Source: Phocoena phocoena (lineage: Eukaryota; Chordata; Mammalia; Artiodactyla; Phocoenidae). From it: a stretch of 64,000 nt of DNA. The stretch is taken from positions 372,001-436,000 of the forward strand of contig NW_027077413.1 of the NCBI RefSeq assembly GCF_963924675.1, read 5' to 3'. Both the position numbers and the translations under genes were made by a program. The notes under the pieces were generated by a model. It searched no databases, had not been told where the DNA came from, and saw nothing but the letters and a program-made list of their open reading frames with translations. Positions 12,233 to 24,239 of this stretch are shown here, one piece after another (position 1 is the first letter of the stretch; every line of letters starts with the position of its first letter).

Positions 12233-13978
12233 CCTGGTGGGCAATGAGCGTTACATTTGCCCGTGCAGACACCTACAGCTAGTCTCTCATTGGTTCTCCC
12301 TATTCCTGTTCATCTTGCACAGAAATTGCAAGCTGTGCGAAACAGGAGGTTAAACACACTGACTCTCCAAGCGGGGAGAGTGTTAGTAAAGCATCTGGAA
12401 TGGTGAACCCGAGGACCAGGATACGAAAACTGAGATGCATTTTAAATCGTTTCCCAATCACACGGTGGACGATACTCTGGGTTTCCCATGCATGTTTTAG
12501 CTGGAGGAAGAATGCCTTGAACCTGGAGAGTTGGGACCCATGGAATGGGTACCATGCAGTATGACTTCAAAGGGTCTGCATTTGCTCACCGAAACTCACC
12601 AGTGCTATCAGCCTGAAGTGTCCAGCCTTATGTCTCAACCAGCTCTGGGTGTAGATGTGGTCAATCCCGGTTGCATCACATGCCCTGAGTGAATTATTTA
12701 AGAATTGCTCTCTATTTCACTGTCTTTGTGTTTTGTTTTCGAAATTTATTTTGATAATGGGATTTATCGGATTTTCACTGATGCGTTTCGGCCGCTGTAC
12801 ACACGCTTGATTCTCTTACGGAGACATATATATCCATGGGTTTTAAGATTCTTCCTAGTCAGGTATATTCCTAGGCGTTGAATATGTGGTGTTGAGTCCA
12901 TTTCGTTGAGCAAGGAGTAGGTCTTGTCTATTACATATTTGGCTTATGGAATGTTATCTGTGCTAATTTCAGACTTTGGTTTATGCAGCACCCCAACGCA
13001 CCTTTCCCCATAAGCAAGCACTAGTTGGTTTTCTAAATTTGAGACCCTGTTCTGTTTTGTAATTCACTTCATGTGTAGTCAAGTTTACATTCCGTGTATT
13101 AGTGATATCTTATGATGCTTCTTTTTCTGTGTGACGTAGTTCACGTAGAATCACCGTACCTGCATCCACTCACTATGCCGCTACGGGCCTGATGACACAG
13201 ATTTCATTGCTGAGTGATATTGCATTGTACGTACGTGCCACAACTTCTTTATCCATTTTTTGCTTTCTGGGATATTTACCTGAAACTGTAGACGAGCTTC
13301 TTGTGAACACAGCCGTCCCAAATATTGGCGTGGCTGTCTGTTTTTGATTTTAATTTCCATAAGCTATAGGACCATAAGTGGAAGTGCCATAGGCTGTGTT
13401 GCTTTGTTTCTTACGTGTTTCATGAAACACCATACACTTCTCCAGGGTGGCTGCTGGCAATTTACATCCTGCCAATCAGCATAACAAGGCTCCCTGTTCT
13501 CCATATCCTGTCCTACCTTTCTGGATTTTACACTTTTTTCAGATGGCCCTTTTGCCCGGGTGGCAGTGAGACTTCATTGTAGTGCAGATTTCCTTTACAG
13601 GCTTGCTTGGTTGGCCAAAAAGGGCGTATGCGTTTTTTCCTGAATATATTCAGGAAAAAACGCATACGCCCTTTTTGGCCAAGTGCATCATTGTCGACGT
13701 TGTGCCTCTTTTCCTATGCTTTCAGGGCAATTCCAGTCTACCCCCTGCAATCGTTTTCCTGAAATTCAGCCCCGCTTTCAAGTCCCCTTCGCAGGCTTAC
13801 TTCAATATATTTTTGGAGGATAGCTGTCATTTATAACTCTGCAGGTTTGTGAAGTACAGTGCCCCTGAGCTCCTTTCTTCAACTCGCTTTCTTGTGAGCT
13901 GGGCACAAAACCGCAGGATTGCTTCAGGCCCTAATCTGTTTCCAGCAGGGCACACTGAGCCTTTGTTTAATTCCTCTT
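12233..13978 (+). repeat. satellite monomer M8
   Basis: Complete 1,746-bp unit, triplet CGG with CTGATGCG in place of CTGCTGCG. Perfect hairpin at 13611-13682. Has TTTCATGAAACACC at 13417-13430 where the others have TTTCAGGAAACACC. Confidence 0.95.
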
Positions 13979-15726
13979 CCTGGTGGGCAATGAGCGTTAC
14001 ATTTGCCCGTGCAGACACCTACAGCTAGTCTCTCATTGGTTCTCCCTATTCCTGTTCATCTTGCACAGAAATGGCAAGCTGTGCCAAACAGGAGGTTAAA
14101 GGCACTGACTCTCCAAGCGGGGAGAGTGTTAGTAAAGCATCTGGAATGGTGAACCCGAGGACCAGGATACGAAAACTGAGATGCATTTTAAATCGTTTCC
14201 CAATCACACGGTGGACGATACTCTGGGTTTCCCATGCATGTTTTAGCTGGAGGAAGAATGTCTTGAACCTGGAGAGTTGGGACCCATGGAATGGGTACCA
14301 TGCAGTATGACTTCAAAGGGTCTGCATTTGCTCACCGCAACTCACCAGTGCTATCAGCCTGAAGTGTCCAGCCTTATGTCTCAACCAGCTCTGGGTGTAG
14401 ATGTGGTCAATCCCGGTTGCATCACATGCCCTGAGTGAATTATTTAAGAATTGCTCTCTATTTCACTGTCTTTGTGTTTTGTTTTCGAAATTTATTTTGA
14501 TAATGGGATTTATCGGATTTTCACTGCTGCATTTCCACCGCTGTACACATGCTTGATTCTCTTACGGAGACATATATATCCATGGGTTTTAAGATTCTTC
14601 CTAGTCAGGTATATTCCTAGGCGTTGAATATGTGGTGTTGAGTCCATTTCGTTGAGCAAGGAGTAGGTCTTGTCTATTACATATTTGGCTTATGGAAAGT
14701 TATCTGTGCTAATTTCAGTCTCTGGTTTTATGCAGCACCCCAACGCACCTTTCCCCATAAGCAAGCACTAGTTGGTTTTCTAAATTTGAGACCCTGTTCT
14801 TTTTTGTAATTCAGTTCATGTGTAGTCAAGTTTACATTCCGTGTATTAGTGATATCTTATGATGTTTCTTTTTCTGTGTGACGTAGTTCACGTAGAATCA
14901 CCGTACCTGCATCCACTCACTATGCCGCTACGGGCCTGATGACACACATTTCATTGCTGAGTGATATTGCATTGCACGTACGTGCCACAACTTCTTTATC
15001 CATTTTTTGCTTTCTGGGATATTTACCTGATACTGTAGACGAGCTTCTTGTGAACACAGGCGTCCCAAATATTGGGGTGGCTGTCTGTTTTTGATTTTAA
15101 TTTCCGTAAGCTATAGGACCATAAGTGGAAGTGCCATAGGCTGTGTTGCTTTGTTTCTTACGTGTTTCAGGAAACACCATACACTTCTCCAGGGTGGCTG
15201 CTGGCAATTTACATCCTGCCAATCAGCATAACAAGGCTCCCTGTTCTCCATATCCTGTCCTACCTTTCTGGATTTTACACTTTTTTCAGATGGCCCTTTT
15301 GCCCGGGGGGGCAGTGAGATTTCATTGTAGTGCAGATTTCCTTTACAGGCTTGCTTGGTTGGCCAAAAAGGGCGTATGCGTTTTTTCCTGAATATATTCA
15401 GGAAAAAACGCATACGCCCTTTTTGGCCAAGTGCATCATTGTCGACGTTGTGCCTCTTTTCCTATGCTTTCAGGGCAATTCCAGTCTACCCCCTGCAATC
15501 GTTTTCCTGAAATTCAGCCCCGCTTTCAAGTCCCCTTCGCAGGCTTACTTCAATATATTTTTGGAGGATAGCTGTCATTTATAACTCTGCAGGTTTGTGA
15601 AGTACAGTGCCCCTGAGCTCCTTTCTTCAACTCGCTTTCTTGTGAGCTGGGCACAAAACCGCAGGATTGCTTCAGGCCCTAATCTGTTTCCAGCAGGGCA
15701 CACTGAGCCTTTGTTTAATTCCTCTT
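13979..15726 (+). repeat. satellite monomer M9
   Basis: Complete unit, triplet CCA as in M4 and M5, perfect hairpin at 15359-15430. Last unit of the homogeneous left block; the next unit already shows margin-type variants. Confidence 0.95.
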
Positions 15727-17473
15727 CCTGGTGGGCAATGAGCGTTACATTTGCCCGTGCAGACACCTACAGCTAGTCTCTCATTGGTTCTCCCTATTCC
15801 TGTTCATCTTGCACAGAAATTGCAAGCTGTGCGAAACAGTAGGTTAAACGCACTGACTCTCCAAGCGGGGAGAGTGTTAGTAAAGCATCTGGAATGGTGA
15901 ACCCGAGGACCAGGATACGAAAACTGAGATGCATTTTAAATCGTTTCCCAATCACACGGTGGACGATACTCTGGGTTTCCCATGCATGTTTTAGCTGGAG
16001 GAAGAATCCCTTGAACCTGAAGAGTTGGGACCCATGGAATAGGTACCATGCAGTATGACTTCAAAGGGTCTGCATTTGCTCACCGAAACTCACCAATGCT
16101 ATCAGCCTGAAGTGTCCAGCCTTATGTCTCAACCAGCTCTGGGTGTAGATGTGGTCAATCCCGGTTGCATCACATGCCCTGAGTGAATTATTTAAGAATT
16201 GCTCTCTATTTCATTGTGTTTGTGTTTTGTTTTTGAAATTTATTTTGATAATGGGATTTATCGGATTTTCACTGCTGCGTTTATGCCGCTGTACACACGC
16301 TTGATTCTCTTACGGAGACATATAAATCCATGGGTTTTAAGATTCTTCCTAGTCAGGTATATTCCTAGGCGTTGAATATGTGGTGTTGAGTCCATTTCGT
16401 TGAGCAAGGTGTAGGTCTTGTCTATTACATATTTGGCATATGGAATGTTATCTGTGCTAATTTCAGTCTCTGGTTTTATGCAGCACCCCAAGGCACCTTT
16501 CCCCATAAGCAAGCACTAGTTGGTTTTCTAAATTTGAGACCCTGTTCTGTTTTGTAATTCAGTTCATGTGTAGTCAAGTTTACATTCCATGTATTAGTGA
16601 TATCTTATGATGTTTCTTTTTCTGTGTGAGGTAGTTCACGTAGAATCACCGTACCTGCATCCACTCACTATGCCGCTACGGGCCTGATGACACAGATTTC
16701 ATTGCTGAGTGATATTGCATTGCACGTACGTGCCACAACTTCTTTATCCATTTTTTGCTTTCTGGGATATTTACCTGGTACTGTAGACGAGCTTCTTGTG
16801 AACACAGCCGTCCCAAACTTTGGGGTGGCTCTCTGTTTTTGTTTTTAATTTCCGTAAGCTATAGGACCATAAGTGGAAGTGCCATAGGCTGTGTTGCTTT
16901 GTTTCTTACGTGTTTCAGGAAACACCATACACTTCTCCAGGGTGGCTGCTGGCAATTTACATCCTGCCAATCAGCATAACAAGGCTCACTGTTCTCCATA
17001 TCCTGTCCTACCTTTCTGGATTTTACACTTTTTTCAGATGGCCCTTTTGCCCGGGGGGCAGTGAGACTTCATTGTAGTGCAGATTTCCTTTACAGGCTTG
17101 CTTGGTTGGCCAAAAAGGGCGTATGCGTTTTTTCCTGAATATATTCAGGAAAAAACGCATACGCCCATTTTGGCCAAGTGCATCATTGTCGTCGTTCTGC
17201 CTCTTTTCCTATGCTTTCAGGGCAATTCCAGTCTACCCCCTGCAATGGTTTTCCTGAAACTCTGCCCCGCTTTCAAGTCCCCTTCGCAGGCTTACTTCAA
17301 TATATTTTTGGAGGATAGCTGTCATTTATAACTCTGCAGGTTTGTGAATTACAGTGCCTCTGAGCTCCTCTCTTCAACTCGCTTTCTTGTGAGCTGGGCA
17401 CAAAATCGCAGGATTGCTTCAGGCCCTAATCTGTTTCCGGCAGGGCCCGCTGAGCCTTTGGTTAATTCCCCTT
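15727..17473 (+). repeat. satellite monomer M10
   Basis: Complete unit and first in the left array with triplet ATG and ACATATAAATCC (interior units: ACATATATATCC). These states recur in M11, N1 and N16. Hairpin 17106-17177 has one right-arm mismatch (GCCCATTTTGG). Confidence 0.95.
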
Positions 17474-19220
17474 CCTGGTGGGAAATGAGCGTTACATTTG
17501 CCCGTGCAGACACCTACAGCTAGTCTCTCATTGGTTCTCCCTATTCCTTTTCATCTTGCACAGAAATTGCAAGCTGTGCCAAAGAGGAGGTTAAAGGCAC
17601 TGACTCTCCAAGCGGGGAGAGTGTTAATAAAGCATCTGGAATGGTGAACCCGAGGACCAGGATACGAAAACTGAGATGCATTTTAAATCGTTTCCCAATC
17701 ACACGGTGGACGATACTCTGGGTTTCCCATGCATGTTTTAGCTGGAGGAAGAATCCCTTGAACCTGGAGAGTTGGGACCCATGGAATGGGTACCATGCAG
17801 AATGACTTCAAAGGGTCTGCATTTGCTCACCGAAACTCAACAATGCTATCAGCGTGAAGTGTCCAGCCTTATGTCTCAACCAGCTCTGGGTGTAGATGTG
17901 GTCAATCCCGGTTGCATCACATGCCCTGAGTGAATTATTTAAGAATTGCTCTCTATTTCACTGTCTTTGTGTTTTGTTTTCGAAATTTATTTTGATAATG
18001 GGATTTATCGGATTTTCACTGCTGCCTTTATGCCGCTGTACACACGCTTGATTCTCTTATGGAGACATATAAATTCATGGGTTTTAAGATTCTTCCTAGT
18101 CAGGTATATTCCTTGGCGTTGAATATGTGGTGTTGAGTCCATTTCGTTGAGCAAGGAGTAGGTCTTGTCTATTACATATTTGGCTTATGGAATGTTATCT
18201 GTGCTAATTTCAGTCTCTGGTTTTATGCAGCACCCCAAGGCACCTTTCCCCATAAGCAAGCACTAGTTGGTTTTCTAAATTTGAGACCCTGTTCTGTTTT
18301 GTAATTCAGTTCATGTATAGTCAAGTTTACATTCCGTGTATTAGTGATATCTTATGATGTTTCTTTTTCTGTGTGACGTAGTTCACATAGAATCACCGTA
18401 CCTGCATCCACTCACTATGCCGCTACGGGCCTGATGACACAGATTTCATTGCTGAGTGATATTGCATTGCACGTACGTGCCACAACTTCTTTATCCATTT
18501 TTTGCTTAATGGGATATTTACCTGGTACTGTAGACGAGCTTCTTGTGAACACAGCCGTCCCAAACATTGGGGTGGCTGTCTGTTTTTGATTTTAATTTCC
18601 GTAATCTTTGGGATCATAAGTGGAAGTGCCATAGGCTGTGTTGCTTTGTTTGTTACATGTTTCAGGAAACACCATACACTTCTCCAGGGTGGCTGCTGGC
18701 AATTTACATCCTGCCAATCACCATAACAAGGCTCCCTGTTCTCCATATCCTGTCCTACATTTCTGGATTTTACACTTTTTTCAGATGGCCCTTTTGCCCG
18801 GGGGGCAGTTAGACTTCATTGTAGTGCAGATTTCCTTTACAGGCTTGCTTGGTTTGCGAAAAAGGGCGTATGCGTTTTTTCCTGAATATATTCAGGAAAA
18901 AATGCATACGCACTTTTTGGCCAAGTGCACCATTGTCGACCTTCTGCCTCTTTTCCTATGCTTTCTGGGCAATTCCAGTCTACCCCCTGCAATCGTTTTC
19001 CTGAAATTCTGTCCCGCTTTCAAGTCCCCTTCACAGGCTTACTTCAATATATTTTTGGAGGATAGCTGTCATTTATAACTCTGCAGGTTTTTGAATTACA
19101 GTGCCCCTGAGCTCCTTTCTTCAACTCGCTTTCTTGTGAGCTGGGCACAAAACCACAGGATTGCTTCAGGCCCTAATCTGTTTCCGGCAGGGCACGCTGA
19201 GCCTTTGGTTAATTCCTCTT
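17474..19220 (+). repeat. satellite monomer M11
   Basis: Complete unit with triplet ATG. Clearly more diverged: GGGAAATGAGC at the start, CpG loss in GTTCACATAG (18381-18390), and GGTTTGCGAAAAAGG in the hairpin (18853-18924, three differences). Confidence 0.95.
18423..18746 (-). pseudogene. relic LINE-1 ORF2 C-terminus within monomer M11
   Basis: A 107-codon open frame on the minus strand. Near its end it reads WIKKLWHVRAMQYHSAMK, which matches the LINE-1 ORF2 C-terminal pattern WIKKMWHIYTMEYY-AIK. Earlier PPWRSVWCFLKHV parallels the LINE-1 P-WK-VW-FLK block. Most other monomers keep only part of this frame (about 100 codons, starting within the hairpin). No catalytic domain of ORF2 is included, and the frame repeats with the satellite, so it is a molecular fossil and not a gene. 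Confidence 0.75.
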
Positions 19221-20948
19221 CCTGGTGGGAAATGAGCCTTACATTTGCCCGTGCAGACACCTATAGCTATTCTCTCATTGGTTCTCCCTATTCCTGTTCA
19301 TCTTGCGCAGAAATTGCAAGCTGTGCCAAACAGGAGGTTAAAGGCACTGACTCTCCAAGCGGGGAGAGTGTTAGTAAACCGTCTGGAATGGTGAACCCGA
19401 GGACCAGGATACGAAAACTGAGATGCATTTTAAATCGTTTCCTAATCACACGGTGGACCATACTCGCCGTTTCCCACGCATGTTTTAGCTGAAGAAAGAA
19501 TCCCTTGAACCTGGAGAGTTGGGACCCTTGGAATGGGTACCATGCAGTATGACTTCAAAGGATCTGCATTTGTTCACCGAAACTCACCAATGCTATCAGC
19601 CTGAAGTGTCCAGCCTTATGTCTCAACCAGCTCTGGGTGTAGATGTGGTAAATCCAGGTTGCATCACATGCCCTGAGTGAATTATTTAAGAATTGCTTCC
19701 TATTTCACTGTCATTGTGTTTTGTTTTTGAAATTTATTTTAATAATGGGATTTATCGGATTTTCACTGCTTCGTTTATGCCGCTGTACACGCGCTTGATT
19801 CTGTTACGGAGACATATAAGTCCATGGGTTTTAAGATTCTTACTAATCCGGTATATTCTTAGGCATTGAATATGGCGTGTGGAGTCCATTTCGTTGAGCA
19901 AGGAGTAGGTCTTGACTATTACATATTTGGCTTATGGAATGGTATCTGTGCTAATTTCAATCTCTGGTTTTATGCAGCACCCCAACTCACCTTTCCCCTT
20001 AAGGAAGCATAAGTTGGTTTTCTTAATTTGAAACCCTCTTCTCTTTTGTAATTCAGTTCATGTGTAGCCATGTTAACATTCCATGTATTAGTGATATCTT
20101 ATGTCTTTTTCTTTTTGAATTATGTGACTTCGAATGATCACACGTAACTCCTCTTGAGTTGTTATAACTGGCCGTATTTCATTGATTTCCAGGCTGAGTA
20201 ATATTCCACTCTACATAAGCACCACATCTCTGTCCGTTTTTTCTCTGCAGATACTTTAAGTTATATCCTAGTCGAGGATCTTTTAAACAGAGAGGTGGTA
20301 AACATTGGGGTGCCTGTGTCCTCTCGATTTTTGTTTTTCCCAAGATATACGTCCATGAGTGCAAGTGCCCTGTGCTCGGTAGCTCATTTTTTAGATGCTT
20401 TAGTAAACACAATAGACTTATCCAGAGTGACCGTTGGCAATATACATTTCCACTATAAGACTCACAGGGCTCCCTTTTCTCCTTGCCCTGTCCTGCATTT
20501 CTGGTGTTTACACTTTATGAGGACGGCTCTTCTGACTGATGCAAAGTGATATGTTTTGTAGTATTGATTTCCAGTGCCCACCTGTTTGGTTGGCTAAAAA
20601 AGTGTATGCCCTTTTCTTGAATATATACAGAAAAAGACGCATACACCCTTTTTGGCCAACTGCAATGTTGGCAATGTTCAGCCCCTTTTCTTGTGCTTAA
20701 TGGCGAGTCCTTTCTACCTCTTCCAATCCCTTTCCTGCCATTCTCCGTTGCTTACAAGTCCTTTTCTCTGACTTTCCTCAAGACATTTTTCAGTGATAGA
20801 TATTTTCAATTCTGCAGTTTCGTGAATTTTAGTGCCCCTGAGTTCCATTTTCCAACTTGTGTTTATGGGAACTGGCCACAAAGCATCAGGATTCCTCAAG
20901 CCCTATTCTGTTTCCATGGGCAACCCTAGCCTTTGGTCAATTCGTCTT
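19221..20948 (+). repeat. satellite monomer M12, hybrid of near-consensus and highly diverged sequence
   Basis: The first ~890 bp follow the consensus with moderate divergence (triplet ATG). From about 20,110 the sequence changes to a far more diverged version that can be aligned only through landmarks: CTGAGTAATATTCCACTC (20194-20211, closer to LINE-1 than the consensus), AAACATTGGGGTG, and a decayed hairpin at 20590-20659 (TTGGCTAAAAAAGTGTATG...). Length 1,728 bp. The abrupt change suggests a recombination junction between two ages of repeat. Confidence 0.9.
20179..20412 (-). pseudogene. relic LINE-1 ORF2 C-terminus, diverged copy in M12
   Basis: A 77-codon minus-strand open frame at the same place in the unit as the ORF2 relic in other monomers. 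Only faint family resemblance remains: CLLKHLKNELPST near its start and AYVEWNITQPGN near its end, in place of CFLKHVRNKATQP and VRAMQYHSAMK. It supports the alignment of the strongly diverged half of M12 to the satellite. Not a gene. Confidence 0.5.
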
Positions 20949-21245
20949 CCTGATTGGAAATTAGAGTGGCATGTGCCTGTCCGAACACCTAGGACTTGTC
21001 TCTCATTGTTCCTCCTCCTTCTGCTTCATCCTCTGGACAAATTCCAAACTGTATGCAACAGGATGTTGACAGTGCTGACATCTCCAAGTGGGGAGACTGT
21101 TAGTAAAGACGCTGGAGTGGTGAACCCTAGCACCAAGAGATGAGGAGATGAGATGCCTTTTCCAAACTTTTCCCGATCAGACGGTATACCATCCTCTGGG
21201 TGTGACAGGCATGTTTTAGGTGTAGGAAGGGTCCCATTCATGTGA
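20949..21245 (+). repeat. satellite monomer M13, truncated and diverged
   Basis: Begins CCTGATTGGAAATTAGAG and follows the unit to about position 297. Recognisable blocks include TCTCCAAGTGGGGAGA, GTTAGTAAAG and GCATGTTTTAG. Similarity fades after AGGAAGGGTCCC (21225-21236). This is the left edge of the central island. Confidence 0.85.
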
Positions 21246-21454
21246 GGAGAACACCAGGGGATTTTCAATATCAGTGTCTCTCCGCAACCCAAACTGGGGA
21301 ATTTTTTAAGCTACGGCTACACATATGTTCATTAAGGGCCTTGGGAAGTAGGCAGAGTCCAAACTTTAGATGATTGAAGTCTTCAGGGTCAGAAGCACTC
21401 ACCACTGTCTTCCCTTAGATTCCATTTTTACTGTCATTGATGGATGATGTCAAT
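21246..21454. other. unassigned sequence at the left edge of the island
   Basis: Follows the last recognisable satellite block. GAATTTTTTAAGC (21300-21312) slightly recalls the unit's GAATTATTTAAG, so this may be satellite decayed past recognition. No other feature seen. Confidence 0.4.
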
Positions 21455-21650
21455 AAAAATATCTATTCTTTTTCAGATCATTTCCCCTTATAGGTTATTG
21501 CAAAATATTGAGTGTAGTTCCCTGTGCTATACAGTAGTTCCTTGCTGATGATTTCATACATAGCAGTGTGTATGTGTTAATCCCAAACTGTTAATTTATC
21601 CCTCCTCCTACCATTTCCCTTTGGTAATAATAAATTATAAGATTTTATGC
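21455..21650 (-). mobile_element. LINE-1 3' UTR fragment, antisense
   Basis: Plus-strand landmarks typical of antisense cetartiodactyl LINE-1 3' UTRs occur in order: TTCTTTTTCAGATC, CCTTATAGGTTATTGCAAAA, GTTCCCTGTGCTATACAG, GTTAATCCCAAACTG, and TTATCCCTCCTCCTACCATT, then CCCTTTGGTAATAATAA. It corresponds to the segment that, much more diverged, lies at about unit positions 600-790 of the satellite. About 200 bp survive and no coding part is present. Confidence 0.7.
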
Positions 21651-21959
21651 TTCTCAGAAATGGGGGAGCTGAAAGAGAGGTATCATTTTCAATGCAAAAG
21701 CATTTAAAACAAGATTGAAGCTTTAACCAAGATTATTAGATGTATATCCTTGGAAAGAAATCACTTTGTTTCTCTAATATTGACCTGACAAAGAAGACAA
21801 ACCTTTTCACTGAACTTGCTTATAAGAAAGTGATGGAAATATCAAATGGAAGTGTTAGAAACATCTTATTTTACCCGAGCCTTATACACTGTTCTATGTT
21901 AAGTACAGTTTGGCTCACACATCTGTTCATTGAAGTTACAATGTTCTCAATTTCTGTTA
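21651..21959. other. unassigned AT-rich sequence
   Basis: No repeat family, motif or long frame recognised. An open frame beginning at 21,740 on the plus strand runs into the LTR-like segment and has no recognisable domain. Confidence 0.4.
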
Positions 21960-22345
21960 CTGATCCTCCAGAGTGGACGCCAACAAGTGTCCCCCTGCCC
22001 AGTGTCATTGGAGCCAATAGATCGAGACTGAGTTTGGTTCAAAAGCAAAGGAAACTTTATATTTTGATCAGAGAATGGAGAGGTGCTACCCTGTGGGCTG
22101 TGGGCTGGGCTGCTGTGTAGAGATCCTGTCAGAGTCACTGGGAGGGAGGGGCTGAGCTCTCGAGGACCTGGTTGGCTGCAGCTCAGGCTCTATGTCACGG
22201 AGTCTGAACTGGGCCCCAGGAGCTGAAGTGTCGTCGAGCCATTCTGCTCTAGGAAATCTGGTCTGAAGTGCCGGGTGTGGAACCTCTGTATGCGGGACAC
22301 TAGGAGCACCTGAAATTAGACAAAGCACAAAGGATAAAAATGGTT
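21960..22345 (-). mobile_element. possible retroviral LTR remnant (R-U5 side), minus strand
   Basis: On the minus strand the order is a TATAAAG polyadenylation-like element (near 22,060), then TTTCCTTTGCTTTTGAACC, then ATTGGCTCCAATGACACTGG and GGCAGGGGGACACTTGTTGG. That layout is like the R-U5 end of class I (gammaretrovirus-like) LTRs. It lies downstream of the pol relic on the same strand, where a 3' LTR would be. I could not define the TG...CA ends or find a paired LTR. Treat as tentative. Confidence 0.35.
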
Positions 22346-22899
22346 AGACTTTATTTTATTGCCCAGATTCTATTTTTATCTCCCAGGCATTTTTAAGGGG
22401 CTTTGCCTGGGACAAACTTCTCTTCTGCCTTTTGTCCCTTTCCTCATTCTTGGAGTGCTGCGGGTGCAGACCCTTCTTCTGTAACTGCTGAGTGCTGAGT
22501 TAGGAGGCTTCATACCCGTGGGCGAGGGTCAGAACTTCTCCCCAGCAGCCTCCAGGTGACGTTGATTGTCCCCAGGCCTCCTGCCTCCCTGCTCGTCCAC
22601 CTGAGCACCAGTATTGGAAGTGTTATAGATTCTAATGACCTTTAAGGGTCCAGAAAGGAGATGTGCAGTGGCGCTGTGAGGTCCAGTTTCACTCCGCCCC
22701 ACATTTGTTCGGCCACCTTAGGCTGACCGTTTCTGCCAGCCTAGATGCTCTGACTGACCGTTTCTGCCAGCCTAGATGCTCTGACCAACAGTCTGTGCTT
22801 TCTTCCATTAGGCCCCTGAATTAACGTAAAAACAGCACCAGGTGTCAGGATCCTGCCCGCTCAGCTCCCAGACAGTCCAGGGTCAGTGGTGATGAAGGA
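22346..22899. other. unassigned sequence, possibly internal retroviral remnant
   Basis: Lies between the LTR-like segment and the pol relic. No env or integrase feature was recognised, so if this is retroviral it is internally deleted or scrambled. It contains the 31-bp tandem duplication annotated separately. Confidence 0.4.
22723..22784 (+). repeat. 31-bp direct tandem duplication
   Basis: The 31-bp unit starting CTGACCGTTTCTGCCAGCCT occurs at 22723-22753 and again, identically, at 22754-22784. No mismatches implies a recent event relative to the decayed surroundings. Confidence 0.95.
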
Positions 22900-24200
22900 T
22901 CATGATGGTCACTGAGTCAAGAGCCTTTGGAAGTAAACAGGAGTCCAGCCGGTCTTATTGGCCACCATCATCAGGGTGTCTGTAGGCTTTTCTATGGTGA
23001 CAGCATGATATACGGTTCCCCCGCCAAGATTATTAGCTCCCCTCTGGGTACAGTAAGTACTGCAAGCAGTAGTCTACTCTTTTGGGACACACTCTTGTTG
23101 TTTTATGAGAGAAACTCCAGGTCAAGTGATGGTCACACGGGTCATCATGGTGCCCCGTTGCCCCCGGTTATCTCTCTGGAGGTCGGAGTTGGAGGGCCTC
23201 CTCAATCGAGGTCAGTGTGCCCACGGAGCAAACCCTGCAACTTCAGGGCATGGTTGGGGGTTAGGATCACCACGTGGGGTCCGTTTCCCTTAGAAGGGAG
23301 GTGGCCTTTTGGGCTGCTGATTTCCAGGTTTTCAGATACCACCAGTATCTTGGCCAGATGCGGCGGTGGGCCAAGCCCCTTGGTGACCATAGTTTATCCT
23401 ACCTGGATGGCATTCTTGCATTGTTCCATTTCAAGTGGTCCCAGTTTTTGCACTAATACTCCAATGGCGATTCACCTTTCACCAGGAATGTAAAGGTCAA
23501 AGGGTTTAGCTAAATTAGGGAGTTCCAGGGCAAGGGTCTGAATTGACTGCTCTTTCCATTCTTGAAAGGCCACTTCTGGATTCTATTCAAAAGGATCATC
23601 ATCTTTTCCTTTCAGTGTTTCATATAGAGGCCCAGCTAGTAGACTGTAGTTAGGGATCCAGAGGCAGGAAACCCTGGCTTCCCCAGGAACCCCTAAGCTG
23701 TCTTCTAGTTTCAGAAAGGGGTAAGGCTGTAAATTGTTTCTTCCCTTTCCTGGGATGGGCTTCTCCGACCTTCTGTGAGAATGAAGCCCAGGCAGGTCAC
23801 CGTAGTCTGTGATACTTGAGCTTTTTCATGGACAACTTCTATCCTTTATTGGCTTGGTAGTTCTGAGGCCTCCTTAGTAGGGCTGGCGATCAGAATGTCG
23901 TCTGAATATTGAAGGAGTGTTTCCTTTTCCAGAGGTAGAACTTTTAGGTCTTTAGCTGAGCTTTCCCCAAAGATGGTGTGGGAATTTTTGAACCCTTGGG
24001 GCAAGACAGCCTGGAAGTATTGTTTTAGTTGTATGTTGAGTCCTGTCACTCACAAGCCAAAATTTCTTGTGACTCTGGGACTAATGGAATACAAAAGAAG
24101 GCATCAGTGAAGACTAATACAGAATACCAAGTCCTGGTGGTTGGTAGAATGACCAGCAGGCTGTAGGATTTAGGAACTACTGGAGGTATATCCTCAGTGG
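22900..24200 (-). pseudogene. endogenous retrovirus pol relic (reverse transcriptase to RNase H region), broken
   Basis: A minus-strand frame at 23,846-24,049 (67 codons) contains LPQGF at residues 16-20 (bases 23,990-24,004) and YSDD at residues 48-51 (23,897-23,908). These fit reverse transcriptase of the gammaretrovirus-like class, where the active-site box is normally YVDD or YMDD; here the second position is Ser. Downstream on the same strand, interrupted by stops and frame changes, is text like the RT connection and RNase H regions (for example VLVQKLGPLE near 23,450). No intact gag, integrase or env was seen. It is non-functional and predates the present arrangement. Confidence 0.65.
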
Positions 24201-24239
24201 CTTCACTGACTGTCCTGACATCCTTTACCAGGACTCCAG

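Larger units (their letters stand above)
1..21245 (+). repeat. left satellite array (common cetacean satellite, 1.747-kb unit)
   Basis: Thirteen head-to-tail copies of one unit. Taking the start as CCTGGTGGGCAATGAGCG, copies begin at 1, 1748, 3495, 5242, 6989, 8737, 10485, 12233, 13979, 15727, 17474, 19221 and 20949, so the spacing is 1,746-1,748 bp except in the last full unit. Monomers differ mainly by scattered substitutions and one-base indels until about 20,110, where divergence rises abruptly. The family name rests on unit length, cetacean-type SINE and LINE-1 neighbours, and recall of the family. No gene is present. Confidence 0.95.

Noticed and set aside
22927..23493. A 188-codon plus-strand open frame.
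   Set aside because: It is antisense to the retroviral pol relic, whose motifs lie on the minus strand; the plus-strand translation has no recognisable domain.
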